Origin: Xanthocytophaga flava
GTDB taxonomy: Bacteria; Bacteroidota; Bacteroidia; Cytophagales; 172606-1
NCBI GenBank assembly: GCA_030068525.1
Contig: JASJOS010000011.1
Span: 62,001 to 126,000 of the forward strand
Direction of reading: 5' to 3'
DNA: 64,000 nt
The notes beneath the pieces are model-generated. The model saw only the letters and a list, made by a program, of their open reading frames with translations, ran no database searches and was not told the DNA's origin. Shown here piece by piece: positions 26,323 through 35,370 of this stretch (its first letter is position 1; each line of letters begins with the position of its first letter). Position numbers and translations under genes: made by a program.

Positions 26323-26601
26323 TTACTCAGCTGCTACGGCAACTACTTCAGCAGGCTCAACAGAAACGAAAGAACGTCCTTTAAAGCCTTTTCTGAATGT
26401 AACGCGACCGTCTACCAGTGCAAATAATGTATGGTCTTTGCCAATACCTACATTCACATCAGGGTGGTGTTGAGTTCCACGCTGACGAACAATGATGTTA
26501 CCAGCTTTTACTACCTGGCCGCCAAATTTTTTCACACCCAGGCGTTTGCTATGCGATTCGCGACCGTTTTTGGAACTACCGGCCCCTTTCTTGTGTGCCA
26601 T
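26323..26601 (-). CDS. rpmA: 50S ribosomal protein L27
   Basis: The 92-residue basic protein is the large-subunit protein L27, located near the peptidyl transferase centre. The N-terminus [20 protein letters not shown] and '[27 protein letters not shown]' are diagnostic. It carries a C-terminal extension rich in Val/Ala/Glu. It starts 37 bp after rplU in the conserved L21-L27 operon. Confidence 0.98.
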   Translation of the reverse strand: MAHKKGAGSSKNGRESHSKRLGVKKFGGQVVKAGNIIVRQRGTQHHPDVNVGIGKDHTLFALVDGRVTFRKGFKGRSFVSVEPAEVVAVAAE

Positions 26602-26638
26602 TTCTTTGTATAATTAAGAAGTTAAAATCAGAAAAAGA

Positions 26639-26950
26639 TTATAAGGAAATACCATTGATCATGATCTTGGTATATTGCTGACGGTGACCGTTTTTCTTAC
26701 GATATCCTTTACGGCGTTTCTTTTTGAAAATAATCACTTTTTCTCCTTTTACATGTTCCAGAATTTTAGCTGAAACAGAGGCTCCTGATACTGTCGGTAC
26801 TCCTACTGACACATCTCCGCCGTTATCGACAAGCAATACCTTGTCAAATGTCAAGTCAGCGCCGGCTTCTCCATCTAGTCTGTTAACATAGACGAACCGA
26901 TCTTTTTCAACTTTGATTTGCTGACCTGCGATTTCTACAATTGCGTACAT
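26639..26950 (-). CDS. rplU: 50S ribosomal protein L21
   Basis: The 103-residue protein begins MYAIVEIAGQQIKVEKDRFV and ends with the L21 signature 'KKRRKGYRKKNGHRQQYTKI', which contacts 23S rRNA. It opens the rplU-rpmA operon, driven by a perfect Bacteroidota promoter 39 bp upstream. Confidence 0.98.
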   Translation of the reverse strand: MYAIVEIAGQQIKVEKDRFVYVNRLDGEAGADLTFDKVLLVDNGGDVSVGVPTVSGASVSAKILEHVKGEKVIIFKKKRRKGYRKKNGHRQQYTKIMINGISL

Positions 26951-26988
26951 GATTTATAAAATAGAATAAAGTTTTAAAAATTGGGACG

Positions 26989-27019
26989 CAAATATAAGTG
27001 ATTCAATGAAAAATGCAAA
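26989..27019 (-). promoter_or_regulatory. Consensus promoter of rplU-rpmA
   Basis: Minus strand: -33 TTTG (27016-27019), 19-nt spacer, -7 TATATTTG (26989-26996). Predicted transcription start near 26982, giving a leader of roughly 30 nt. Confidence 0.85.
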
Positions 27020-27465
27020 GAGAATCGTGAACTTTATACAATGAAAAGCTAAAGAATGTGCGATTTGATTACGATTATATTGACAATCTTATAAACGGAT
27101 AAATAAAATGACGCCTAGTAGATAATTTATTTGCCTATTGTCTAGAAATTTTAAAGTAAATCAGATCGGTTTTAGTAAGCTATCCGATAGATACTTTTTA
27201 AAATGAATTTTACCATTAGTTCTTTTTTATCTACCTTATACAATAATTATACAGATTTTATAACATCTTATATCTTATTGTAAAATAATTTTATAAAAGT
27301 AAGCTCTATAAATATTGTGTATCTAATTCTACAATCCATAACTAAGAAGTTATTGTTATTTTGAGGGTATTATAGGCCTGGTAAGAACAAAATGTATAAA
27401 AATGAGAATATTCTTACATGGGCACAATATTTTCGCTTACTTATAGTTTTGGGTAATTATTTCCT
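27020..27465. other. AT-rich intergenic region, 446 bp
   Basis: Lies between the rplU promoter and the 3' end of the carotenoid desaturase gene. It is very AT-rich with short runs; no terminator hairpin, frame or RNA gene was recognised. Confidence 0.4.
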
Positions 27466-28962
27466 CTATACAGGGTCCTTTACCATGCCAGCTGCAATCT
27501 TGGCAGAAAGAAGAGATAAGGGTATACCGCCTCCAGGATGTACACTACCACCAACAAAATATAAATTCTTTACCTTAGACGATTTGTTATCGTGTCGGAG
27601 GAATGCAGCATAACGGTTATTGGAACTAATACCATATAAAGCACCCTGACTGGATGATGTTCGTGCTTCTATAGTTCTGGGGTCCTGAATGTATTCACAG
27701 GCTATAAGTTTACTTATGTCTGTTTTCAGAATCCTGCTTAGCTTGAGTATAATATTTCGACGGGCTTCATCTATCAGTCCATCCCAGTCCTGACCGGAAT
27801 TATTAGGGACATTAATCATTGTAAACCAGTTTTCGCATCCGGAAGGAGCATCATCAGGTTTGTACTTGGAAGTAATATTGATGTAGATGGTTGGATCATT
27901 GGAAATGGTTTGCTTATGAAACAAACAATCAAATTCATGCTGATAGTCTTTACTAAAAAATATATTATGCAGGTCCAGTTCGAAAAAAGATCTGGTAATA
28001 CCCCAATAAAATATTAAGGCTGAACTCGATTTAGGTTGTTCTAATATACGGGTAGGCGCTGCCACATGAGGGAGTAGCTTACGATATGTATTTACAATAT
28101 CCATATTGCTGACTACTACATCAAACGATTCATAGGTTGGTGCTGGCCGTCCATCAATTTTATTGGGACGTACTCCTACTGCCTTATTGTTTAACACAAC
28201 AATTTCATTAATGCGGGTATTATAGCAGAATAGCACTCCCATATCTTCTGCCAGACGAACAAGACTTTGCGTGATATTATACATTCCTTTGGCTGGAAAG
28301 AAAGCGCCAACATTATATTCCAGGTGAGGAATGATATGCATTATTCCGGGAGTCTCATAGGGGTTAGATCCATTATAAGTGGCATACCTGTTAAAAAGCT
28401 GCACAATACGTGGATCTTGGAAATGGCGTTCGTTTACTTCATTTAATGTTTGAAATACATCTAGTTTTGGAAGGTTCCAGTATCCCCTTATCGCATCCAG
28501 ATTTAACCAGGTAGATAGTTTATGCAAAGATCGTTTTAAAAACAGATTCGCAGTTACTTCATATTTAAAGGCACTTTGCTTTAGATAAGACAAGACACTT
28601 TTCTTAGATTGTCCAGTCTTCTGTTCAATTTCTTCTGCAAACTTTTCAGGATCAGAATAGGCGCGTATATGAGTGCCATCTTCATAAAAATATTCACAGA
28701 TAACAGGAAGTTTACCATACGCAATATAATCGGCTGGGTTTTTACCTGCAATCAAAAACAATTCTTCTACAAAATGAGGCATTGTAAATAAAGAAGGGCC
28801 TGCATCAAAACGATAACCTTCCAGTTCAAACTCAGATAATTTACCACCCGGAGAGCTATTCGCTTCAAATATGGTTACTCTAAATCCTTTGGCGGCTAAT
28901 CGAATTGCGGTGGCTATGCCTGCAATTCCGCTTCCAATAATGGCTACTGTTTTTCGGCTCAT
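27466..28962 (-). CDS. Carotenoid desaturase, CrtD-like (phytoene desaturase family)
   Basis: The 498-residue FAD-dependent enzyme introduces a double bond into a carotenoid. The dinucleotide-binding motif is at the N-terminus (VAIIGSGIAGIATAIRLAAKG with FEANSSPGGKLSEF). The stretch 'YRFDAGPSLFTMPHFVEELF' resembles 1-hydroxycarotenoid 3,4-desaturases (CrtD) more than CrtI, which usually has GPSWY...MP. The C-terminal 'LYFVGGSVHPGGGIPLSLLSAKIAA' is the FAD-binding family signature. It stands alone; no crtB, crtI or crtZ is nearby, so pathway placement is inference. Membrane-associated by family. Confidence 0.85.
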   Translation of the reverse strand: MSRKTVAIIGSGIAGIATAIRLAAKGFRVTIFEANSSPGGKLSEFELEGYRFDAGPSLFTMPHFVEELFLIAGKNPADYIAYGKLPVICEYFYEDGTHIRAYSDPEKFAEEIEQKTGQSKKSVLSYLKQSAFKYEVTANLFLKRSLHKLSTWLNLDAIRGYWNLPKLDVFQTLNEVNERHFQDPRIVQLFNRYATYNGSNPYETPGIMHIIPHLEYNVGAFFPAKGMYNITQSLVRLAEDMGVLFCYNTRINEIVVLNNKAVGVRPNKIDGRPAPTYESFDVVVSNMDIVNTYRKLLPHVAAPTRILEQPKSSSALIFYWGITRSFFELDLHNIFFSKDYQHEFDCLFHKQTISNDPTIYINITSKYKPDDAPSGCENWFTMINVPNNSGQDWDGLIDEARRNIILKLSRILKTDISKLIACEYIQDPRTIEARTSSSQGALYGISSNNRYAAFLRHDNKSSKVKNLYFVGGSVHPGGGIPLSLLSAKIAAGMVKDPV

Positions 28963-29237
28963 AGTTGCGTGGTTCTGAATATAGAGATATGATGAGTTAT
29001 TGCCTCACCAAAAGATTTACTAGTTAGATTTTGTTTTCCATTCATTGTTTAATGGAAAGATCCATAATGGTCAAATCTATTCATTCAAAAGGTTTAGATT
29101 ATGTAGTTACTTTAGCTGTTATAGCTTCGTAAAAACATAATACCGTATTCTATAACGACTAATTGGTTTGTTCTGTATTTTTGGCAAGGTTGTAAATTTG
29201 TCCTTGTCTGTATAGTATTTTATTCTATTAGTTCACA

Positions 29238-29771
29238 ATGACTCAAAAAGTAACCTATAAACTTGTAAAAAGAACATATTTAGAGTTCAGAAAGAATTCT
29301 TTACCACAAATACCTGATCGACTTGAAAATGTAGAAATTTTTCGTTTAGAAAATCCAACAGCAAGTTTTTATCTTTTTCTGTATAAAGAAGTTGGACAGG
29401 AATTTGGGTGGGCAGACAGACTCCTTAAAACAAAGGAGGAGCTCCTGTCCATTATTCAGAATCCGTTGGTAGATATTTATGTACTGTATGTAAGTGGTGT
29501 ACCTGCAGGATATGCAGAAGTAGATCGTCAGAATACCAGCGAATATTTCTTAACATTCTTTGGATTAGTACCAGAGTTCAGAGGTGCCGGGCTGGGTAAA
29601 TATTTTTTACGGTGGGTTATTGGGAAAGTTTTTGAGACCAATCCGGAGAAGCTGTCGCTGGATACTATGGACCAGGATCATCCTGCTGCTTTGCACAATT
29701 ATCTGAAGGCAGGATTTGTCATTGTAGATGAACGGATTGAAAAACAAACTGTGATAGAAGAAGAAAATTAG
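29238..29771 (+). CDS. GNAT family N-acetyltransferase
   Basis: The 177-residue protein has a GNAT fold: 'VSGVPAGYAEVDRQ' (beta-4), 'EYFLTFFGLVPEFRGAGLGKYFLRWVI' with the acetyl-CoA pyrophosphate loop R-G-A-G-L-G, and 'LDTMDQDHPAALHNYLKAGFVIV' for the C-terminal arm. The acceptor is unknown. A TAAATTTG -7 box at 29193-29200 with a TTTG 22 nt upstream may be its promoter, though the spacing is longer than usual. Monocistronic by position. Confidence 0.88.
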   Translation: MTQKVTYKLVKRTYLEFRKNSLPQIPDRLENVEIFRLENPTASFYLFLYKEVGQEFGWADRLLKTKEELLSIIQNPLVDIYVLYVSGVPAGYAEVDRQNTSEYFLTFFGLVPEFRGAGLGKYFLRWVIGKVFETNPEKLSLDTMDQDHPAALHNYLKAGFVIVDERIEKQTVIEEEN

Positions 29772-29964
29772 TTTTCAAATGAGCTTATAAGAAAATATTG
29801 TGTAATACTTCCTATAAGCCTTGTTTATATGATTCGTTTTCCAAAAATTTGCGGGCATTCTTTATAAAAGGCGAATTTCTTCAATATATCTGATCCTGGA
29901 GACTGTCAGATAGGGAGATTCGTTATTTTTTTGACATCTGTCCTTAGACTTAAGTTACTATATT

Positions 29965-31716
29965 ATGCTTAGAACACACACTTGTGGAGAACTCCGAATT
30001 GATCATGTAGGACAAACTGTTACAGTTTGTGGCTGGTTGCAACGTTCACGTGACAAAGGACATATGCACTGGATAGACTTGCGTGACCGCTATGGACTTA
30101 CTCAGCTTATTTTTGAAGAAGGAAAAACGGATAAAGCATTGCTGGAAAAATCACGACTGGTAGGTCGGGAATTTGTATTGCAGGCAACAGGTAAAGTTAT
30201 TGAACGAATCTCCAAGAATCCGAATATGCCTACCGGAGACATTGAGATTCTGGTAACTGAGCTGGAAATCTTAAACCCGGCTAAATTGCCTCCGTTTCTT
30301 ATTGAAGATGCAACCGATGGCGGAGATGATCTTCGTATGAAGTATCGTTACCTGGATTTGCGTCGTACTCCCGTTCGGCAGAATTTGCAGTTGCGTCATA
30401 AGATGGCACAACAGACGCGTAGTTATCTGGATGGATTAAACTTTATTGAAGTTGAAACACCTGTATTAATTAAATCTACTCCTGAAGGGGCTCGCGATTT
30501 TGTGGTTCCTAGCCGGATGAATCCAGGTGAATTTTATGCATTGCCACAATCCCCGCAGACTTTTAAACAATTGTTGATGGTATCAGGATTTGATCGGTAC
30601 TATCAGATTGTAAAGTGTTTCCGTGATGAGGATTTGCGTGCTGACCGCCAGCCAGAGTTTACACAGATTGACTGTGAGATGTCATTCATCACCCAGGAAG
30701 ATATTCTCAATACCTTCGAAGGTTTAGTAAGGCATTTGTTTAAAAATGTGAAAGGCATGGAGATCGGTGAAGTGTCTCGTATGACTTATGCTGATGCTAT
30801 GAAGAACTATGGATCAGATAAGCCAGATATCCGTTTTGGAATGACATTCGTAGAATTGAATGACATAGCTAAAGGAAAAGGATTCGGTGTGTTTGATGAT
30901 GCTGAATTGGTAGTGGGTATTTGTGCCAAAGGATGTGCTGATTATACTCGTAAACAGGTAGATGAACTGACGGAATTTGTAAAACGACCTCAGATTGGAG
31001 CGAAAGGTCTGGTGTATGTACGTTACAACACAGATGGTTCACTTAAATCTTCGGTAGATAAATTCTATAGTGAAGAAGATTTGAAAAAGTGGGCAGAGGC
31101 ATTTGGTGCAGAAAAAGGTGATTTGATTCTGATTTTATCAGGTGAGGCGAATAAAACACGTAAAGCGTTAAATGAACTGCGCCTGGAGATGGGTAATAGA
31201 TTAGGCTTGCGTAAGCCAGATGAATACTCAGTGCATTGGGTAGTTGACTTTCCTTTACTGGAATGGAGTGAGGAGGAAAGTCGCTGGTTTGCTATGCACC
31301 ATCCATTTACTTCTCCTAAGCCAGAAGATATTCCATTGCTGGATACCGATCCGGGAAGTGTACGTGCCAACGCCTATGATATGGTGATCAATGGGGTAGA
31401 AGTAGGTGGGGGGTCTATACGGATCTTTAATCGTGAGCTACAGGCTAAGATGTTCTCTATGCTTGGCTTTACTGATGAAGAAGCACGTTATCAGTTTGGC
31501 TTTTTAATGGAAGCTTTTGAATATGGTGCTCCACCACATGGAGGTATTGCTTTTGGCTTTGATCGTCTGTGTTCTTTATTTGGAGGGGCTGATTCTATTC
31601 GTGACTTTATTGCCTTCCCTAAAAATAATGCAGGTCGTGACGTAATGATTGATTCTCCATCCATTATTTCAGAGAAACAGTTGGATGAACTGTCAATCAA
31701 AACAAATGTAAAATAA
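29965..31716 (+). CDS. aspS: Aspartyl-tRNA synthetase
   Basis: The 583-residue class IIb synthetase charges tRNA-Asp. It has an N-terminal OB-fold anticodon domain ('[30 protein letters not shown]'), motif 2 ('[23 protein letters not shown]'), the bacterial GAD insertion ('[11 protein letters not shown]') and motif 3 ('[30 protein letters not shown]'). Length matches the bacterial type. Whether it is discriminating or non-discriminating cannot be judged by eye. A perfect hairpin terminator follows. Confidence 0.97.
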   Translation: MLRTHTCGELRIDHVGQTVTVCGWLQRSRDKGHMHWIDLRDRYGLTQLIFEEGKTDKALLEKSRLVGREFVLQATGKVIERISKNPNMPTGDIEILVTELEILNPAKLPPFLIEDATDGGDDLRMKYRYLDLRRTPVRQNLQLRHKMAQQTRSYLDGLNFIEVETPVLIKSTPEGARDFVVPSRMNPGEFYALPQSPQTFKQLLMVSGFDRYYQIVKCFRDEDLRADRQPEFTQIDCEMSFITQEDILNTFEGLVRHLFKNVKGMEIGEVSRMTYADAMKNYGSDKPDIRFGMTFVELNDIAKGKGFGVFDDAELVVGICAKGCADYTRKQVDELTEFVKRPQIGAKGLVYVRYNTDGSLKSSVDKFYSEEDLKKWAEAFGAEKGDLILILSGEANKTRKALNELRLEMGNRLGLRKPDEYSVHWVVDFPLLEWSEEESRWFAMHHPFTSPKPEDIPLLDTDPGSVRANAYDMVINGVEVGGGSIRIFNRELQAKMFSMLGFTDEEARYQFGFLMEAFEYGAPPHGGIAFGFDRLCSLFGGADSIRDFIAFPKNNAGRDVMIDSPSIISEKQLDELSIKTNVK

Positions 31717-31767
31717 GATTTCTTGTAAAATACATACATCATAGACCTTGTTATATGGTATATAACA

Positions 31768-31809
31768 AAAGAAAAGGTCCAGTATTCTATAATACTGGAC
31801 CTTTTCTTT
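31768..31809. terminator. Bidirectional terminator aspS / treS
   Basis: A perfect 19-bp stem (31768-31786 with 31791-31809), loop CTAT, with a GGTCCAGTATT core and A/T outer stem. It serves aspS on the plus strand and treS on the minus strand. Confidence 0.9.
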
Positions 31810-31823
31810 ATTTATATCGCCAA

Positions 31824-34800
31824 TCAAGCCTTCTTTAGATAGTCATTCATTATGTATTTGATACCACGCAACGGGATCCGTACCCAGTCCGGACGCATAT
31901 TCAATTCATAATTAAGCTCATAGATCGCTTTTTCCAGAATGAAAATTTGAAGCAGCAGATCAATGTCTTCCTGAGTGTCAGGTAAGAAGTTTTGTCCCTT
32001 AGCTTTTCCCATATAGGCTTGCATAAAGAAGCTGGAAACATAATGATACCACTGTTCTGCCCATTTTTCCAGATATGCTATATCTTCAGCCCGGAACCTA
32101 TCATTCTGAACTAACTGATAGAAGGCTGCATAGTGGAATGACCGGATCATACCTGCTACGTCACGTAATGCCGAACGTTTCAGACGACGTTCACTAAACG
32201 AACGGATTGGTTCTCCCTCAAAATCAATGATAATGAAGTCTTTTCCAGTAAATAGAACCTGTCCCAGATGGTAGTCGCCATGTGTACGAATCTTATCCGT
32301 ATTGATTTTGTGATCATATACGCGTTGCATGAACTTCAAAATATCCTGACGCATTCCCATTACTTCTTCTGCTTCGGCTCTTACAGCTTCAGGCAATGAG
32401 TTTAGTTTTTTCTTCAGCAGATCAAACGAGTTCCGTACCTGTGATACCAGTGAAGAATACAAGGATCGCTGATAGTGTAATGAGTAGGCTTCTGCTTCAA
32501 ATCCTTTTTGTTCCGGATGTGAGGCAAGCGCTAAATGCATCTCAGCTGAACGTTGTCCCAGTAAACGAACCCGCTCAACATACGCACCGCCTAACAGCTG
32601 CTGCATAATCTCAGGAATTTGTTCAAACTCAACAGGGTTAGTCAGCGTTCCTACTGGGGTTGGGACTTTCAGTGAACGGTCTTCTGTAAGTTTCCGGTCA
32701 AAGAAGCGTTTCAACACATCTCCAATATATGCCCATGCATCGCCCTGATTAGGAACCATCTCCTGCATCATGCCCAGTACCATTGGCAATTGCTTACCCT
32801 GTTGAAATTCCAATGCACCTATAAATTTAGGAACATTGGTAAACTCTGTGTTCTCTGTTATGAAACGGGTAATTTCCAGATCCGGGTTGTGTGCCCGATC
32901 CAGTTTGCGGTAAATCTTAAAGAAATACTGATCGTTGTAGATAATGGATGTATTGCTTTGCTCTGCATTCAATATCTTTGATTTTATATCGTCAGCTTTT
33001 ATTTTTTTAATTGCTTTTTCAGCGTCTTTGGATATATATCCGTTTAATTCACTATCTCCAATATGAAGTTTTTTCTTCTGAGCCATTAAACGGTAGAGAG
33101 TATTCCGAAACTCGTCACTATATACTGCATCATACAAAATACCTTTTTTAGTACCTAGTTGTACAGGTGCTATGATCCCTTTCGGATAGGTGTCTCTGAT
33201 TTTTTTCTCCTGATCACCAAATGCCAGTGTTAGAGGCAAAGAGTACATCTCTGGTAATCCTTCGTTGTAGTTTACCTCAATCACAAAGAATGCTGCCTCT
33301 CCTTCCAGCACCGGAATGGTTATGTTTTCAACAATCTGAATATTCTGGATAGTACGGGCTTTGCCTCCAAACCATCGGCAGGAATTCAGATAGCCAGGCA
33401 GAAGTTTGGTTTCGATAAACTTAGTTTTCTTGGCTTCAGATAGTTCTTCCCAGTCTGTAAGCTCAAGAACAGGCATTTGTGTGCCTTCGTAGGTTGTATC
33501 TGTTGTTTCTTCTTTTTTCAGTACTAACCAGTAGTAACCATGAGCTGAGAGTGTAAACAGATACGGTGCATCTTTGATAACAGGAAATGCATTCTGACTG
33601 AAAACTTCAGTTGGTGTATATCCTTTATAAGCTTCAAGATCTAATTCTGCTGCCTGAGGAAAACGAGATAGGTTTACCACAACCAGGATTTGCTCATCTT
33701 CATACGAACGGATGAAGGATAAAACTTTTGCATTGGTGGGATGTAAAAACTGGATTTCACCTCTGCTGAAGGCTTTATGTCTTTTGCGAGCCTCAATGAT
33801 TCTCTTTGTCCACCAAAGCAGTGAGTTCTGATTACCTTGCTGATTCTCTACGTTTACGGATTCATACGTAAACTCAGGGTCAGTAATCAGTGGAAGTAGC
33901 AACTGCTGAGGGTTGGCTTTCGAGAAGCCTGCATTCCGATCTCCACTCCATTGCATAGGAGTACGCACCCCGTCTCTGTCTTTCAGATAGTAATTGTCTC
34001 CCATACCAATCTCATCCCCGTAATATACTACCGGAGTTCCGGGAAGAGAGAATAGCAATACATTCATCAATTCAATCTTGCGACGATTGTTTTCCATCAG
34101 AGGAGCCAGACGGCGGCGAATACCCAGGTTGATTCTGGCGGTAGGATCTTTTGTATATACTCTATACATATAATCCCTTTCCTCATCCGTCACCATTTCC
34201 AGCGTTAACTCATCATGGTTGCGCAGGAATATAGCCCATTGACAGGCATCAGGAATAGAAGGTGTCTGGTCAATAATATCCATAATTGGATAGCGGTCTT
34301 CCATCTTTACCGACATGTACATACGAGGCATGATCGGAAAGTGATAGTTCATATGACACTCATCTCCATTGCCGAAATAGTTGGCAGAGTCTTCTGGCCA
34401 CATGTTGGCCTCTGCCAGAAACATTTTATCCGGGTAGTGTTTGTCCATATGGGCACGCATCTTCTTCAAGAATGCATGTGTCTCTGGAAGGTTTTCACCA
34501 TTGGTTCCTTCACGTTCAAATAGATAAGGTACTGCATCAATCCGGAAACCATCTACTCCCAGATCGGACCAGTAATCAAATACTTTGAAAACTTCTTCCT
34601 GAACTTTAGGGTTATCATAGTTAAGATCAGGCTGGTGGTAGAAGAACCTGTGCCAATAATATGCACCTGCTACAGGGTCCCATGTCCAGTTGGAAGGTTC
34701 AGAATCGGTAAAGATAATGCGGACATCCTGGTATTTTTTGTCTGTATCACTCCATACATAAAAGTCTCTGTATACAGAGCCCGGCTTGGCAAGGCGTGCA

Positions 34801-35165
34801 CGTTGAAACCAGGGATGCTGATCGGATGTATGATTAAGTACCAGCTCTGTGATCACTTTCAATCCTCTGCGGTGAGCTTCTTTCAGGAGTGTTTTGAAAT
34901 CCTGAATATTACCATAGGAAGGATTTATAGCATAATAATCAGCAATGTCGTAGCCATCATCGCGAAGCGGGGAAGGATAAAAGGGAAGTAGCCAGATTGC
35001 TGTTACTCCCAAATCTTCAAGATAATCCAGTTTCTGGATTAGTCCCCGGAAGTCACCAATTCCGTCGCCATTGCTGTCTGCAAATGTTTTGATGTGTAAT
35101 TCGTAAATGATTGCGTCTTTATACCAACGCAGGTTTGGATCCTGAGTAATTACTTTTTTGGCCAT
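31824..35165 (-). CDS. treS: Trehalose synthase (TreS) fused to maltokinase
   Basis: This 1113-residue bifunctional protein interconverts trehalose and maltose and phosphorylates maltose to maltose-1-phosphate. The first 550 residues are a GH13 domain: 'DYLEDLGVTAIWLLPFYPSPLRDDGYDIADY', nucleophile Asp in 'VDGFRIDAVPYLF', acid/base Glu in 'KMFLAEANMWPED', and 'FLRNHDELTLEMV'. From about residue 560 the maltokinase (Pep2/Mak) half follows: 'GYLNSCRWFGGKARTI', 'IRTHGDYHLGQVLFTGKDFIIIDFEGEP', the kinase catalytic and metal motifs. The gene is downstream of glgE on the same strand; together they provide the GlgE route from trehalose to alpha-glucan. A weak hairpin lies between them. Confidence 0.95.
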   Translation of the reverse strand: MAKKVITQDPNLRWYKDAIIYELHIKTFADSNGDGIGDFRGLIQKLDYLEDLGVTAIWLLPFYPSPLRDDGYDIADYYAINPSYGNIQDFKTLLKEAHRRGLKVITELVLNHTSDQHPWFQRARLAKPGSVYRDFYVWSDTDKKYQDVRIIFTDSEPSNWTWDPVAGAYYWHRFFYHQPDLNYDNPKVQEEVFKVFDYWSDLGVDGFRIDAVPYLFEREGTNGENLPETHAFLKKMRAHMDKHYPDKMFLAEANMWPEDSANYFGNGDECHMNYHFPIMPRMYMSVKMEDRYPIMDIIDQTPSIPDACQWAIFLRNHDELTLEMVTDEERDYMYRVYTKDPTARINLGIRRRLAPLMENNRRKIELMNVLLFSLPGTPVVYYGDEIGMGDNYYLKDRDGVRTPMQWSGDRNAGFSKANPQQLLLPLITDPEFTYESVNVENQQGNQNSLLWWTKRIIEARKRHKAFSRGEIQFLHPTNAKVLSFIRSYEDEQILVVVNLSRFPQAAELDLEAYKGYTPTEVFSQNAFPVIKDAPYLFTLSAHGYYWLVLKKEETTDTTYEGTQMPVLELTDWEELSEAKKTKFIETKLLPGYLNSCRWFGGKARTIQNIQIVENITIPVLEGEAAFFVIEVNYNEGLPEMYSLPLTLAFGDQEKKIRDTYPKGIIAPVQLGTKKGILYDAVYSDEFRNTLYRLMAQKKKLHIGDSELNGYISKDAEKAIKKIKADDIKSKILNAEQSNTSIIYNDQYFFKIYRKLDRAHNPDLEITRFITENTEFTNVPKFIGALEFQQGKQLPMVLGMMQEMVPNQGDAWAYIGDVLKRFFDRKLTEDRSLKVPTPVGTLTNPVEFEQIPEIMQQLLGGAYVERVRLLGQRSAEMHLALASHPEQKGFEAEAYSLHYQRSLYSSLVSQVRNSFDLLKKKLNSLPEAVRAEAEEVMGMRQDILKFMQRVYDHKINTDKIRTHGDYHLGQVLFTGKDFIIIDFEGEPIRSFSERRLKRSALRDVAGMIRSFHYAAFYQLVQNDRFRAEDIAYLEKWAEQWYHYVSSFFMQAYMGKAKGQNFLPDTQEDIDLLLQIFILEKAIYELNYELNMRPDWVRIPLRGIKYIMNDYLKKA

Positions 35166-35319
35166 ATGAGTAGTTCTGAAAGTAAAGAATCACTGTATCG
35201 GGACAGTTTTACATTACTGAGTATTTCGGAATAGTATTCTTTTTTAGTTAAATTATTTGTATGGCTTATTGTACTTTTCTGTGCGAAAAATAAAGCTTTT
35301 TCGTATTGTGCAAAACAAA

Positions 35320-35343
35320 AAGCCTACAAAGTTCTGCAGGCTT
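35320..35343 (-). terminator. Weak terminator between glgE and treS
   Basis: Stem AAGCCT/AGGCTT with a 12-nt partly paired loop, followed on the minus strand by TTTTTGTTTTG. It may only partially separate the two genes. Confidence 0.45.
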
Positions 35344-35370
35344 AATGGTAAGCTGATGCATCATTGAGTT

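Noticed and set aside
27392-27613. 73-codon plus-strand frame at the end of the carotenoid desaturase gene
   Set aside because: Two thirds of it are antisense to the conserved FAD-binding C-terminus of the desaturase.
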